Origin: Symploca sp. SIO1C2
GTDB taxonomy: Bacteria > Cyanobacteriota > Cyanobacteriia > Cyanobacteriales > Coleofasciculaceae
Reading direction: 5' to 3'
Length of the DNA stretch: 64,000 nt
Assembly: GCA_010672925.1 (NCBI GenBank)
Contig: JAAHFP010000003.1
Coordinates: forward strand, 1-64,000
Made by a program: the position numbers and the translations under genes
Shown: piece by piece, positions 1 through 7,852 of the stretch
Layout: every line of letters begins with the position of its first letter
Numbering within the stretch: the first letter of the stretch is position 1
Notes under the pieces: model-generated
Told to the model about the DNA's origin: nothing
Databases searched by the model: none
What the model saw: the letters and a program-made list of their open reading frames with translations, nothing else

Positions 1-146
1 AGGCTGAGGGGGCTGAGGAGCTGAGGGGGCTGAGGGAGCTGAGGGGGCTGAGGAGCTGGGGGGGCTGAGGGAGCTGAGGAGGCGGAGGGAGCTGGGGGAG
101 CTGAGGGGGCTGAGGGAGCTGAGGGGGCTGAGGGAGCTGGGGGAGC
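1..146. repeat. GAGCTGAGGGGG minisatellite
   Basis: Imperfect tandem copies of GAGCTGAGGGGGCTGAGG run from the window edge to about 146 with no A/T-rich promoter-like sequence inside. The same purine-rich unit recurs at 33205-33330, near 46749-46775 and 52384-52420, and in reverse orientation at 45797-45832 and 57978-58066. It therefore belongs to a genome-wide minisatellite family. No coding function is supported. Confidence 0.9.
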
Positions 147-193
147 AAGAGAGAACTTAATAAATTAAAATCGACTTTAATCACCCGGTGAAT

Positions 194-238
194 CCTTAAT
201 TCTTAATTCTTAATTCTTAATTCTTAATTCTTAATTCC
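194..238. repeat. TTCTTAA short tandem repeat
   Basis: Six to seven copies of CTTAATT run up to three bases before the start codon of the ABC permease. The position would normally hold the ribosome binding site. None is visible, so translation start signals for that gene are weak. Related runs lie near 2338-2362 and 59583-59632. Confidence 0.8.
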
Positions 239-240
239 CC

Positions 241-1497
241 ATGGTTTCTCTTGCTCGTAAAAACTTGATAGAAGATATTCCTCGCTTTATAGTTGCTCAG
301 GCGGGAATTATGTTCGCTGTGAGCTTGGTGGCTTTGCAAACCGGTATATTTAACGGCTTTACTCGCTCTACTGCTCAATTAATTGATAACGCTGATGCTG
401 ATATTTGGGTTGCTTCCGAAAAGCTGGTGCAAATTGAACTAACGATGCCCATACCGTTAACTCACTTGATTCAAGCTCAAAAGGTAGAGGGAGTAGAAAG
501 GGCAGAAGCGCTGATTTCCAGGAGTGCTTTATGGGTGCCTGTAGAAGGAGAACTTGCGGTAGTCAGAGTGTTGGGATTTGATCCTCAAGGGCAATTGTTT
601 ACACCAAACAATATTACTCAAGGGACTCTCCAGAACCTGAAAAAGCCCTACTCAGTTATGCTAGACCAGGCTAACCTCAAATCCCTGCATGTCGAGAGCA
701 TCGGTGATGTGGGCAGAGTTAACTCTTTGCCAGCGGAGTTAGTTGGCTTAACTACAGGCAACAACTCGATTGTCTCTAGTGCTTTTATGTTTACTTCCTT
801 GGAAAATGCCAAGGCTTATTTAACTTCCGGCAGGACTTCTGAGATATCTTGTCAATTACCCTCGGCGGGGAAGGAATTAGTTTGCACCAACAGTTTCGCC
901 GGTACTGCTAATCTAGAAGCTACTACTGAAGCACCTAATCCACCAGAAAAGTTAGTGTCTTCCGATGTAATTAGTTATATTCTGATTCGAGCCAAACCTG
1001 GGGAGGATCTCCAGGCACTTAAGGAGAAGCTGGAAACTACCATACCGGACATCCATGCCTATACTCATGATGAGTTTACTGAGAAGAATCGCATTTTTTG
1101 GCAGCAACGAACAGGAATTGGGTTTATCTTGAGCTTGGGTGCAGCTGTTGGGGTGATGGTTGGTACTATTATTGTTGGTCAAATTCTTTACTCTTCTGTA
1201 TCTGACCATCTCAAAGAGTTTGGTACACTCAAAGCGATTGGTGCGTCAAATGGGACAATTTATGGTGTGATTATCGAACAGGCTCTGTGGATGTCGATTC
1301 TCGGTTATACCCCTAGTATGTTAATCTGCTATGGTGTGGCATCCTGGGCTTTTACTACTCAGGGAATTTTGATTTTGATTACACCAGTCTCTGCGATCGC
1401 TATTTTAGGAGTAACGGTGACTATGTGTGTTGGTTCAGCTATTTTTGCGATTCAGAAGGTTACCCGCCTCGATCCGGCAGTGGTGTTTAAAGCTTGA
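241..1497 (+). CDS. DevC-like ABC transporter permease (FtsX family)
   Basis: Membrane permease of a MacB/FtsX-type ABC exporter, closest in style to cyanobacterial DevC, which works with a DevB-type adaptor and a DevA-type ATPase. One membrane segment lies at residues ~15-38. A large extracytoplasmic domain spans ~40-280. Three more membrane segments (~287-315, 340-365, 380-405) form the FtsX core with the motif LKEFGTLKAIGA. The protein ends in LDPAVVFKA, typical of the family. The 418 residues are slightly longer than usual DevC. No ATPase or adaptor gene is adjacent on the right; they may lie upstream of the window. The start directly abuts a TTCTTAA repeat array. The family assignment is firm; the substrate is unknown. 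Confidence 0.85.
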   Translation: MVSLARKNLIEDIPRFIVAQAGIMFAVSLVALQTGIFNGFTRSTAQLIDNADADIWVASEKLVQIELTMPIPLTHLIQAQKVEGVERAEALISRSALWVPVEGELAVVRVLGFDPQGQLFTPNNITQGTLQNLKKPYSVMLDQANLKSLHVESIGDVGRVNSLPAELVGLTTGNNSIVSSAFMFTSLENAKAYLTSGRTSEISCQLPSAGKELVCTNSFAGTANLEATTEAPNPPEKLVSSDVISYILIRAKPGEDLQALKEKLETTIPDIHAYTHDEFTEKNRIFWQQRTGIGFILSLGAAVGVMVGTIIVGQILYSSVSDHLKEFGTLKAIGASNGTIYGVIIEQALWMSILGYTPSMLICYGVASWAFTTQGILILITPVSAIAILGVTVTMCVGSAIFAIQKVTRLDPAVVFKA

Positions 1498-1539
1498 TAC
1501 TTTATATTATGTCTGGCTAAATACTTATTGATGGAAAAA

Positions 1540-1600
1540 GGCAGAAGGCAGAGGGCAGAGGGCAGAAGGGAAGAAAGAAAGTTGCAAGTTGGAAGGAAGT
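1540..1600. repeat. GGCAGAAGGCAGAGG repeat cassette
   Basis: Short GGCAGA(A/G)GG repeats are followed by a conserved tail, GAAGAAAGAAAGTTGCAAG. A near copy of the repeat and tail lies inside the CHAT-TPR gene at 43116-43175, and a shorter copy at 24715-24760. Reverse-orientation relatives occur at 30526-30568, 52508-52545 and 57268-57356. Confidence 0.75.
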
Positions 1601-1667
1601 GATAATTGTTTAGGCAGACACAATATTACTTACAGGATCAAAAATTGGCTGATGAGGTAGAGGAGTA

Positions 1668-2222
1668 GTGGCACAAGATCAAACAAAAAGTCGCTTTTTT
1701 ATCGCACTGTTGCCCCCTGAGGCATTTCAGCACCGTGCTAATGAGATTAAACAGTACTTTGCTCAAACTTACGACAGCCAAGGAGCCCTGAAATCACCAC
1801 CCCACATTACTCTGCAACCTACCTTTGAGTGGAACCAAGATGCATTGACAGTTTTAGAGCAATCCCTAAGAAGCTTTGCAGAGATCCATACACCAATCCC
1901 CATAATCTTGAAGGGATTTGGTGCTTTTGCCCCTAAAGTAATTTATATTGATGTCCTCAAAAGTCGAGAACTAATGAACCTGCAAGGTGAGTTGATGGCA
2001 TATCTTCAGGTATCTTTGGGAATTGTTCACCCCAATGCTCACAGCCGTCCTTTTCATCCCCATCTAACTGTTGCTTTTCGAGACTTGACTAAACAAAACT
2101 TCCAACTAGCTTGGCCAGAGTTTGAACATCGACAACTAGAATATGAGTTTACTGCCTCGGAGTTAACTCTACTAATTCACGATGGTAGGCAGTGGAATGT
2201 TTATAAGTCGTTTCTTTTATAA
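1668..2222 (+). CDS. 2'-5' RNA ligase / 2H phosphoesterase family protein
   Basis: Predicted cytoplasmic 2H phosphoesterase that would act on 2',3'-cyclic phosphate or 2'-5' linked RNA ends. The two signature His-x-Thr motifs are both present: HITL at residues 46-49 and HPHLTVA near residue 130. This matches the two-lobed catalytic fold of ThpR/LigT-type enzymes. The length of 184 residues fits the family. The start is a GTG preceded by GAGGTAGAGGAG, a good ribosome binding site about 3-8 bases upstream. There is no obvious operon partner. The substrate cannot be told from sequence. Confidence 0.85.
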   Translation: MAQDQTKSRFFIALLPPEAFQHRANEIKQYFAQTYDSQGALKSPPHITLQPTFEWNQDALTVLEQSLRSFAEIHTPIPIILKGFGAFAPKVIYIDVLKSRELMNLQGELMAYLQVSLGIVHPNAHSRPFHPHLTVAFRDLTKQNFQLAWPEFEHRQLEYEFTASELTLLIHDGRQWNVYKSFLL

Positions 2223-2372
2223 GGATTAGGGGGATTTGAGGATTTGCAGGATATTAAAGATAATATTCAAGCGAATCATCTCACGATAATAATAGGTTGG
2301 GTTGACGTAATCCGAAGAAAACTAACCCAAACTACTATTCTTAATTCTCAATTCTCAATTTCTCATCATAGT

Positions 2373-2963
2373 TTAAACAATAGGATTATCAACGGGTGCT
2401 AGCTGCTGTCCCTGAGTAATATTACTTGTCATTCCACCTTGGTTAGCCCATTGACGATAATCTAATAACAGCTGGTGCATTAATTTTCCCTTGATTCTTG
2501 CCAAAACACTTTTGAGTAAGCCATTACCAGTAGTTTCCAAAACTGGGGCAGGAGTTAGGGAGAAAGGAAATGGTACATCCACATTCACCTTTAAATCCGC
2601 TTTGCCTGTAAGTATGGTAATTCCCTTTTTATGTATCGGATAAAGTTTGCCTTGGAGGTTAAGGGCAAAGCGCTGATTGATATAGTCCAATCCTTTAATG
2701 TGACAACCTACAGAAGTTAGATGGACTGTACCTGCGGCATCAGCCCATACCTTCAAATCCACTATTGGCTGGAAACTCAGGGACATAAAGTGCAATGGGC
2801 GCATTTTGAGTCGAAAACAGTCCTGACTTAGTTGCTTAATCAACTTGGGATCTGCAATCGCGGATACTAGGCGCTGAGGCTGACGCAAGTAGTGCTGAAT
2901 GGGTACAGGTTGTTCCAACACCTTGATTTCCACAGACTGGGAGGCACAAAACCGGCTAGTCAT
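2373..2963 (-). CDS. DUF1997 family protein
   Basis: Cyanobacteria/plastid-type DUF1997 protein of 196 residues with no known reaction. It shows the usual pattern of an N-terminal YLRQPQRLV segment, a central LKMRPLHFMSLSFQPIVDLKVW block and a beta-rich middle. It has no signal peptide, and no catalytic motif is recognisable. It is transcribed away from the AT-rich stretch at 2965-3050 that likely holds its promoter. Its left neighbour is convergent. The family call comes from sequence pattern memory; the function is unknown. Confidence 0.75.
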   Translation of the reverse strand: MTSRFCASQSVEIKVLEQPVPIQHYLRQPQRLVSAIADPKLIKQLSQDCFRLKMRPLHFMSLSFQPIVDLKVWADAAGTVHLTSVGCHIKGLDYINQRFALNLQGKLYPIHKKGITILTGKADLKVNVDVPFPFSLTPAPVLETTGNGLLKSVLARIKGKLMHQLLLDYRQWANQGGMTSNITQGQQLAPVDNPIV

Positions 2964-3065
2964 AAAGATATATGCCGTAAAATTTTCTCATTTTTTTAAC
3001 TATTCTTAATTTTATTAGAAAAATCGCTACAATAATTACGGCTTGTTAAAAAAGTCCATTGATTT

Positions 3066-3092
3066 GTGGAACTGGTATCAATGCCAGTACGG
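3066..3092. repeat. GTGGAAC-TGGCAT hairpin element
   Basis: Short palindromic element GTGGAACTGGTATCAATGCCAGTACGG. Relatives occur at 6979-7002, 7141-7168, 47084-47105 and 50066-50091, always with a GTGGAAC (or GTTCCAC) end and a small stem such as TGGCATCTTGCCA. It lies just upstream of the Trypco1 gene. Confidence 0.7.
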
Positions 3093-3169
3093 ACAATGCC
3101 AGTACGGATTACACTAATCCTGTAAGACTAAAGAGATTGACCGCCTGTCCTCAATTTTCAATATTCAAT

Positions 3170-3520
3170 ATGAATGAAGTTCCTTCAACCCCTCAAGACT
3201 CCCTGACAACTGAGCTTGATGAAGATACAGTTCTCTTGGTGGAAATGTCTTCTGGTCCTGGGATGCGGCAGGTTAGTTTGAGTCCGGCAGATTTGGCTCA
3301 AAAATCGACTCAAGCTGTTGATAAGGCAATGGGTACGATTAGAGCGATGGCAAAGCGAACTATTGCTACTCTTGATACCTTATCTAATAAACCAAATCAG
3401 GTAGAACTAGAGTTTGGTATCAAGTTTAATACGGAAGCGGATGCTCTGATTGCGAAAACTGGTACAGAGGCGAATATTAAGGTGAAAATGGTTTGGAATC
3501 GTGATTCAAGTAACAAGTAA
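3170..3520 (+). CDS. Trypco1-type (CU044_2847 family) small protein
   Basis: Small protein carrying the trypsin-co-occurring domain 1. Visible hallmarks are an N-terminal beta segment (VLLVEMSSGPG), a middle helix rich in Ala/Lys (DLAQKSTQAVDKAMGTIRAMAKRTIATL) and the C-terminal beta block VELEFGIKFNTEADALIAKTGTEANIKVKMVW. An upstream in-frame start at 3059 exists, but its extra 37 residues overlap a palindromic repeat and are not family-like. The ATG at 3170 gives a 116-residue protein of normal size. Family knowledge links Trypco proteins to trypsin-like/STAND conflict systems, and such a gene follows at 4148. It is probably a regulator or co-factor of that protein. Confidence 0.75.
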   Translation: MNEVPSTPQDSLTTELDEDTVLLVEMSSGPGMRQVSLSPADLAQKSTQAVDKAMGTIRAMAKRTIATLDTLSNKPNQVELEFGIKFNTEADALIAKTGTEANIKVKMVWNRDSSNK

Positions 3521-3767
3521 CAGGTCAAGGCAAAAAGGGATTTATCGCAATAATTATGACTTGTGAGGTACATCTTTGATCCCCCTAAATCCCCCTTGGA
3601 AAGGGGGACTTTGAGGTTTGCGCGATCGCATCCCTTTGTAGGTTGGGTTAAGTGTTGTTCGCTCTTTGACTAAAATCTTGCCGACATCACCAATAAGTGC
3701 AACCCAACACCAGACTTTTACTGTTTTGTGGTATTATTTAGATAATGGAATAGGTGTGCGCCTGTAA
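3504..3767. repeat. 265-bp direct repeat, copy 1
   Basis: Segment running from GATTCAAGTAA to GGAATAGGTGTGCGCCTGTA. It recurs almost entirely at 3844-4110 with scattered substitutions, at roughly 90 percent identity by eye. It contains the internal hairpin of ATCCCCCT...AGGGGGA type, a HIP1-like site and a TGTAGGTTGGGTT block. The first bases overlap the 3' end of the Trypco1 gene. Confidence 0.85.
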
Positions 3768-3843
3768 GGTATAACCAAATAAAATACGCGATCGCATTCT
3801 CTGGTAAGGGTGGGTTGAATAATACCTATCGTAGGGTTTGTTA

Positions 3844-4110
3844 GTGATTCAAGTAAAAAGTAATAGGTCAAGACACAAAGGGATTTAGAGTGATAATTAC
3901 GACTTGTGAGGTATATCTTTGATCCCCCTAAATCCCCCTTGGAAAGGGGGACTTTGAGGCTTGCGCGATCGCATCTCTTTGTAGCTTGGGTTAAGCGTTG
4001 TTCGCCCTTTGCCTAAAATCTTGCCGATATCACCAATAAGCGCAACCCAACACCAGACTTTTACTGTTTTGTGGTATTATCTGGATAATGGAATAGGTGT
4101 GCGCCTGTAG
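3844..4110. repeat. 265-bp direct repeat, copy 2
   Basis: Second copy of the 3504-3767 segment, ending 37 bases before the protease-STAND gene. The distal part (GGAATAGGTGTGCGCCTGTA) is also shared, in reverse orientation, with repeats at 59299-59401 and 59485-59587. The whole 3521-4147 interval is therefore repeat-derived, and no gene is visible in it. Confidence 0.85.
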
Positions 4111-4147
4111 TATTTAGAAAACAAAAAAATCCTATCTAATCGAGAGA

Positions 4148-6766
4148 GTGAAGACTCAAGATCTGAAAGATTTCACTGTTAAAATCTGTCATGCGGAGAA
4201 TCAAGCAGTTGTTGTCGGTACAGGGTTTGTTGTTTCAACCGATGGCAAGATTATTACCTGTAAGCATGTTGTCCGAGATGCGATTGGGTATGATGGTTTT
4301 ACTGAGGGAGTTATCGTTAATGTCTGTTTCCCTTGGACTAAAGACCCGGATTTAAAAAATGCGATCGCTAAAGTTACTGCCCTCTTTACTCAAACAGATG
4401 ATGAAGTGGTGCTGTTAGAGTTAGAGTCGTCGGTTCTACCTGTTGAAGTAAAACCAGCGATTTTGGCAACGGCACAGGAGTCTGTAGGAAATAAAGGAGA
4501 GGGGAAAACTTCTGTTGCCGCTAGATGGATTGAGGAGTTACTCCACCCTTTTTACCGCCATCAACCCGACGGAGTTTTTTGGTGGGATTTTAATCAGAAA
4601 CCCTACGTAGATGAGTTTTTTAGTAAGGTTTTTGAGTATCTTGATCTTGGGGAGATTAATCCCAACTTGCTGGTTTCAGTGGATGTGAAAGCGGAAATTA
4701 TCCGTTCCCTGAAAGGACGCTATCTGTTTATCTTAGATGGAATTGAAGTAGTTCAGCATCAATCTGGTGATGATTATGGACTTTTGACCAATAAAGAACT
4801 CTGTTCCTTCCTCCGCAGTTTTGCTGAAGGTAATCATCAATCCTTTTGCCTGGTGACTAGTCGTGCTCCTCTACTGGATTTACTCGACTATACTACTTAC
4901 ACTGAGCGAGAAGTTGACCCTTTAAGTATTGAACAAGGAAGCACTTTACTCAAAAAACTGGGGGTTAAAGGTAAAAAGGCTGAATTAGAGCAAGTGGTGA
5001 AGGATTGGGGTGGTTATGCCCTAATGTTAAGCCTGATTGCTGCTTATTTAAATAAAAGAGGTGGTGCGGTTAAACGTATTCGGGACATTCCCCCACCGGC
5101 AACAGATGATTCTCTTGAGGTGCGAGTTCAAACCATACTTAATTATTATGACAAAAACCTGAAAGATGCGGAACGAGAAATGCTCACGGTGCTGAGTGCT
5201 TTTCGATTACCTATACCTTTAGAGGAAGATATCTTCCGTCGAGCCATCTTTAAAGGGGAAACGGGTACTCCCTGGATACCAAAACCGCTGAGATATGATT
5301 GGTTAGACCGGCTTGTTGAATTATTCTATAAGTTATGCGATCGCATCCTCAAGCGTAAACTAAGTGAATCTCCTAGACTAGACTCCAAACTGCAAGCACC
5401 GGTTGATACACTGAGCTATAAAGTATTTAAGGCTATGATTACTCGGTTAATCAAAACCAGAGTATTGCGCAAGGATAGCCAAACTGTTGCTTACTATAGT
5501 CTTCAGCCTCTGATTCGGGCTCATTATTTAGAAGAATTTAAAACAAGTTCTGAATGGTTTCGACAAACTCACCAACGGATTGCAGATTACTACCTAAAGA
5601 TTGCTGGACCGATACCGGAACAGCCGAGAATAGAAAATATTTTACCTGTTGTTGAAGCTGTTCATCATTTTTTTCAGGCAAGGGAATTTGACAAGGCTTG
5701 GGACATTTTGCATGAGCTTCTTATCGGTAAAAAGGCTAATTTCCTATTGCAAAGCCAGTTAAGTGCCTGGGATATGTATCTTGACTTGCACTTAGATTTT
5801 TTCCCCAATCGAGATTTTAACCAAGAGCCGCAGGTTACTACAAATCGCAATAAATCCATTGTTTTGCATAATACAGGTTTTGCTTTCAATCATCTCGGTT
5901 CACCTACTAATTCAAAATTACTTTATGAACGTGCAATGTCTACAATGATAAAACTTGAGGATTGGAAGGAAGTCATAACAATATTAAGTAATCTAACTTA
6001 TCTAGACATTGATTTTGGTGATCTGAAATCTGCTACAACTTCTATTCAACAAGCTTTATTTTATATAGATCGCTCTTCAAATAGAGCAAAAAATCAATCG
6101 CAAAAATATTTAGAAATATCTGTTAAGGCTTGGGTTGATTGTTTAAAAGGTGATATAGAAGCAGCCGGTCAAAGTTTTCAAATTGCTGAAGATTGGCTTA
6201 GCCCAGTTGAACCAGATTATCTCCATGCGTATACTAGCCGAAAAATTTACTATGCTGATTATCTCAGAAAGCTGAAACAATTAGATCAAGCTCGACAAGT
6301 AATTGAAGAAAATCTCAAAATTTCTACACGAAATTATTTGCTTATATTGATAAGCCGTTGCTATCGTTGCTTGGGAGATATTAGTGCTGAGGAACAACAA
6401 CATGAAGCAGCCAAGCAGCATTATCAAGAAGCTCTGAAAATTATCCGGAATACAGCTGAGCGTAACTCTATCATTGAAATCCTATCTGCAAGAGGACGCT
6501 GGGCTGCAAAATATATGCAGGATGTAGAAACTGCCCAGACAGACTTAACCGAAGCACTCGACTATGCTTTATCTGCTGGTTACCGTCTTTATGAAGCAGA
6601 TATCCGAGTTGGTTTAGCTTGGATGTACTATAGCAGAGGTGATACCAACAGAGCCAAAGAAGAAGCGGAACGAGCAAGGCAGATGAGTGAAGAGATGGGA
6701 TATCATTGGGGTCAGGTTGATGCGATGGAAGTGTTGGATAAAGTGGTAGGTGTCAACTTAATTTAA
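4148..6766 (+). CDS. Truncated trypsin-like domain fused to STAND NTPase-TPR protein
   Basis: The N-terminus (residues 1-113) is a trypsin-like peptidase piece. It has the GTGFVVSTDGKIITCKHVV block with the catalytic His and the DDEVVLLEL block with the catalytic Asp. The chain then jumps straight into a P-loop, GNKGEGKT at residues 114-121, so the Ser-bearing second half of the protease is missing. Walker B-like YLFILDGIE follows, then LVTSRAP and a winged-helix-like region. From ~560 on there are TPR-like helical repeats (for example AKQHYQEALKII). GTG is the start, giving the expected family opening VKTQDLKDFTVKIC. It is likely a cytoplasmic STAND sensor that has lost peptidase activity. 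The neighbouring Trypco1 gene supports the conflict-system assignment. Confidence 0.8.
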   Translation: MKTQDLKDFTVKICHAENQAVVVGTGFVVSTDGKIITCKHVVRDAIGYDGFTEGVIVNVCFPWTKDPDLKNAIAKVTALFTQTDDEVVLLELESSVLPVEVKPAILATAQESVGNKGEGKTSVAARWIEELLHPFYRHQPDGVFWWDFNQKPYVDEFFSKVFEYLDLGEINPNLLVSVDVKAEIIRSLKGRYLFILDGIEVVQHQSGDDYGLLTNKELCSFLRSFAEGNHQSFCLVTSRAPLLDLLDYTTYTEREVDPLSIEQGSTLLKKLGVKGKKAELEQVVKDWGGYALMLSLIAAYLNKRGGAVKRIRDIPPPATDDSLEVRVQTILNYYDKNLKDAEREMLTVLSAFRLPIPLEEDIFRRAIFKGETGTPWIPKPLRYDWLDRLVELFYKLCDRILKRKLSESPRLDSKLQAPVDTLSYKVFKAMITRLIKTRVLRKDSQTVAYYSLQPLIRAHYLEEFKTSSEWFRQTHQRIADYYLKIAGPIPEQPRIENILPVVEAVHHFFQAREFDKAWDILHELLIGKKANFLLQSQLSAWDMYLDLHLDFFPNRDFNQEPQVTTNRNKSIVLHNTGFAFNHLGSPTNSKLLYERAMSTMIKLEDWKEVITILSNLTYLDIDFGDLKSATTSIQQALFYIDRSSNRAKNQSQKYLEISVKAWVDCLKGDIEAAGQSFQIAEDWLSPVEPDYLHAYTSRKIYYADYLRKLKQLDQARQVIEENLKISTRNYLLILISRCYRCLGDISAEEQQHEAAKQHYQEALKIIRNTAERNSIIEILSARGRWAAKYMQDVETAQTDLTEALDYALSAGYRLYEADIRVGLAWMYYSRGDTNRAKEEAERARQMSEEMGYHWGQVDAMEVLDKVVGVNLI

Positions 6767-6951
6767 AACCGATGTTTCGCAAGGAACTCAAGTTCCTTGC
6801 TAATAGCCGAAGTCATCTTTAGATGACTCAATCTTCCCAAAAATCTTCAGTCCACTTGAGTGGACTTTAGCTATTAGCCCAGAACTTGAGTTCTGGGTGG
6901 ATGTGGAAGCAAGACGTTAAGCTAGAGATAGCTTAGGTTGACACTAATGAC
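6748..6951. mobile_element. Small TIR-flanked element with four serial hairpins
   Basis: The sequence is bounded by GGTGTCAACTTAA on the left and the inverted TTAGGTTGACACTAATG on the right. Inside are four hairpins with 2-nt loops, at 6779-6800, 6811-6828, 6849-6866 and 6878-6897. An outer stem (GCTAATAG at 6799-6806 with CTATTAGC at 6871-6878) encloses the middle two. The left terminus supplies the last codons and stop of the STAND gene. A related TIR-flanked segment lies at 46714-47014. No transposase is encoded, so it would have to be moved in trans. Confidence 0.6.
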
Positions 6952-6978
6952 TAGTATATTGCCAATGCAGAGATTAAG

Positions 6979-7002
6979 ACAGGCTAGAAGCCTGTTCCAC
7001 GG
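6979..7002. repeat. GTTCCAC hairpin element
   Basis: ACAGGCTAGAAGCCTGTTCCACGG: an AGGCT/AGCCT stem followed by GTTCCAC. It belongs to the dispersed hairpin family also found at 3066, 7141, 47084 and 50066. Confidence 0.7.
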
Positions 7003-7140
7003 GAAGCTAATTTTATTCTGCTTGTGTTATGTCTTTCTTAAGCTACTATATATGTGCGCACATTTTTTCACTATGAGATAGTATCAAAAAAATAATAACA
7101 AAGTCAAATCAATTATAATGAAGTATCTTGGGTTATAAGT

Positions 7141-7168
7141 CCGTGGAACTGGCATCTTGCCAGTACAG
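7141..7168. repeat. GTGGAAC hairpin element
   Basis: CCGTGGAACTGGCATCTTGC and the following CAGTACAG form a TGGCA/TGCCA hairpin directly beyond the stop codon of xisI. It could act as a weak transcript end for that gene, since a stem lies within 5-30 bases of the stop. It has no T-tract. Confidence 0.65.
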
Positions 7169-7171
7169 AAA

Positions 7172-7507
7172 TTAAGCAACAGCGTATCCAGTATGATGTC
7201 GCAAATAGGGTGGATGAAAAGCTAAGACAATTTTATCTTTGCTCACTCCAGCGGCGACAAGTTCATCAGTAATTCCGTCTTCTATGCCATCTCTGTGAAT
7301 CCAGATTTTACCGTTAATGATTTCAACGTGAACAACACAACCGTGAATTCTGCGTTTGCCGTCCCAACCAGCATTCATTAGCACAAAATTATTGCGATCG
7401 CTGTCAATTATCAATTTACTCTCAATTTGTCCGTGACTGTAAGGAATTCGATGATGTGCTTCTAGGATTTGTTGAAGAATGTCTCGATATTGTTCTACTC
7501 TATCCAT
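7172..7507 (-). CDS. xisI: XisI family protein
   Basis: XisI is named for its role in excision of the fdxN element in heterocystous cyanobacteria, where it works with XisH and the recombinase XisF. The 111 residues match the family from the N-terminal YRDILQQILEAHHRI through WDGKRRIHGCVVHVEIINGKIWIHRDG to the C-terminal VLAFHPPYLRHHTGYAVA. No xisH or recombinase is next to it. Many cyanobacterial genomes carry such solitary or XisH-paired copies far from any nif element, so an excision role here is doubtful. A toxin-antitoxin-like pair lies immediately upstream with 24 bases between. Confidence 0.9.
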   Translation of the reverse strand: MDRVEQYRDILQQILEAHHRIPYSHGQIESKLIIDSDRNNFVLMNAGWDGKRRIHGCVVHVEIINGKIWIHRDGIEDGITDELVAAGVSKDKIVLAFHPPYLRHHTGYAVA

Positions 7508-7531
7508 TTTACAACCTCCATTTGTTCAGGA

Positions 7532-7852
7532 TTAGGAATTTTTGAAAAATTCTTCTCTGGTCATCCACTTCTGTGATGTATGGCGGATGTGGTAAATTCT
7601 CACTGTTTCACCTTCAATGCCATAAAGAATCCGGTAGTATTTCTTGTAGAGAAGACATCGAATCTTTTGCCCTACCAATTTTGTTTCCGGCGCAATTGGA
7701 CAGCGGCTGGGCATAGAAGCAAGAGTCTCAATAGCTTCAAAAAGCCCATTGAACCATGCGGCAGCGGCTTCAGGGGAATCCTGCCTAATCCAGAGATAAA
7801 ATCCTTCAGCATCTGCGAAGGCTGTGGGGGTAATTCTAACGCGGTATGTCAT
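7532..7852 (-). CDS. RelE/ParE family toxin
   Basis: Compact 106-residue RelE/ParE superfamily protein. The order is YRVRITPTAFADAEGFYLWI, a helical hairpin, then IRCLLYKKYYRILYGIEGETVRIYHIRHTSQKW, which carries the basic strand and the HxRR-like tail of the family. Its start overlaps the end of the antitoxin gene by 17 bases, the classic antitoxin-first arrangement. The target (ribosome-bound mRNA or gyrase) cannot be decided from sequence. It looks intact. Confidence 0.85.
   Translation of the reverse strand: MTYRVRITPTAFADAEGFYLWIRQDSPEAAAAWFNGLFEAIETLASMPSRCPIAPETKLVGQKIRCLLYKKYYRILYGIEGETVRIYHIRHTSQKWMTREEFFKNS

Noticed and set aside
952-1209. 85-codon frame on the minus strand inside the ABC permease gene
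   Set aside because: Antisense shadow of a clear FtsX-family gene; no domain features.
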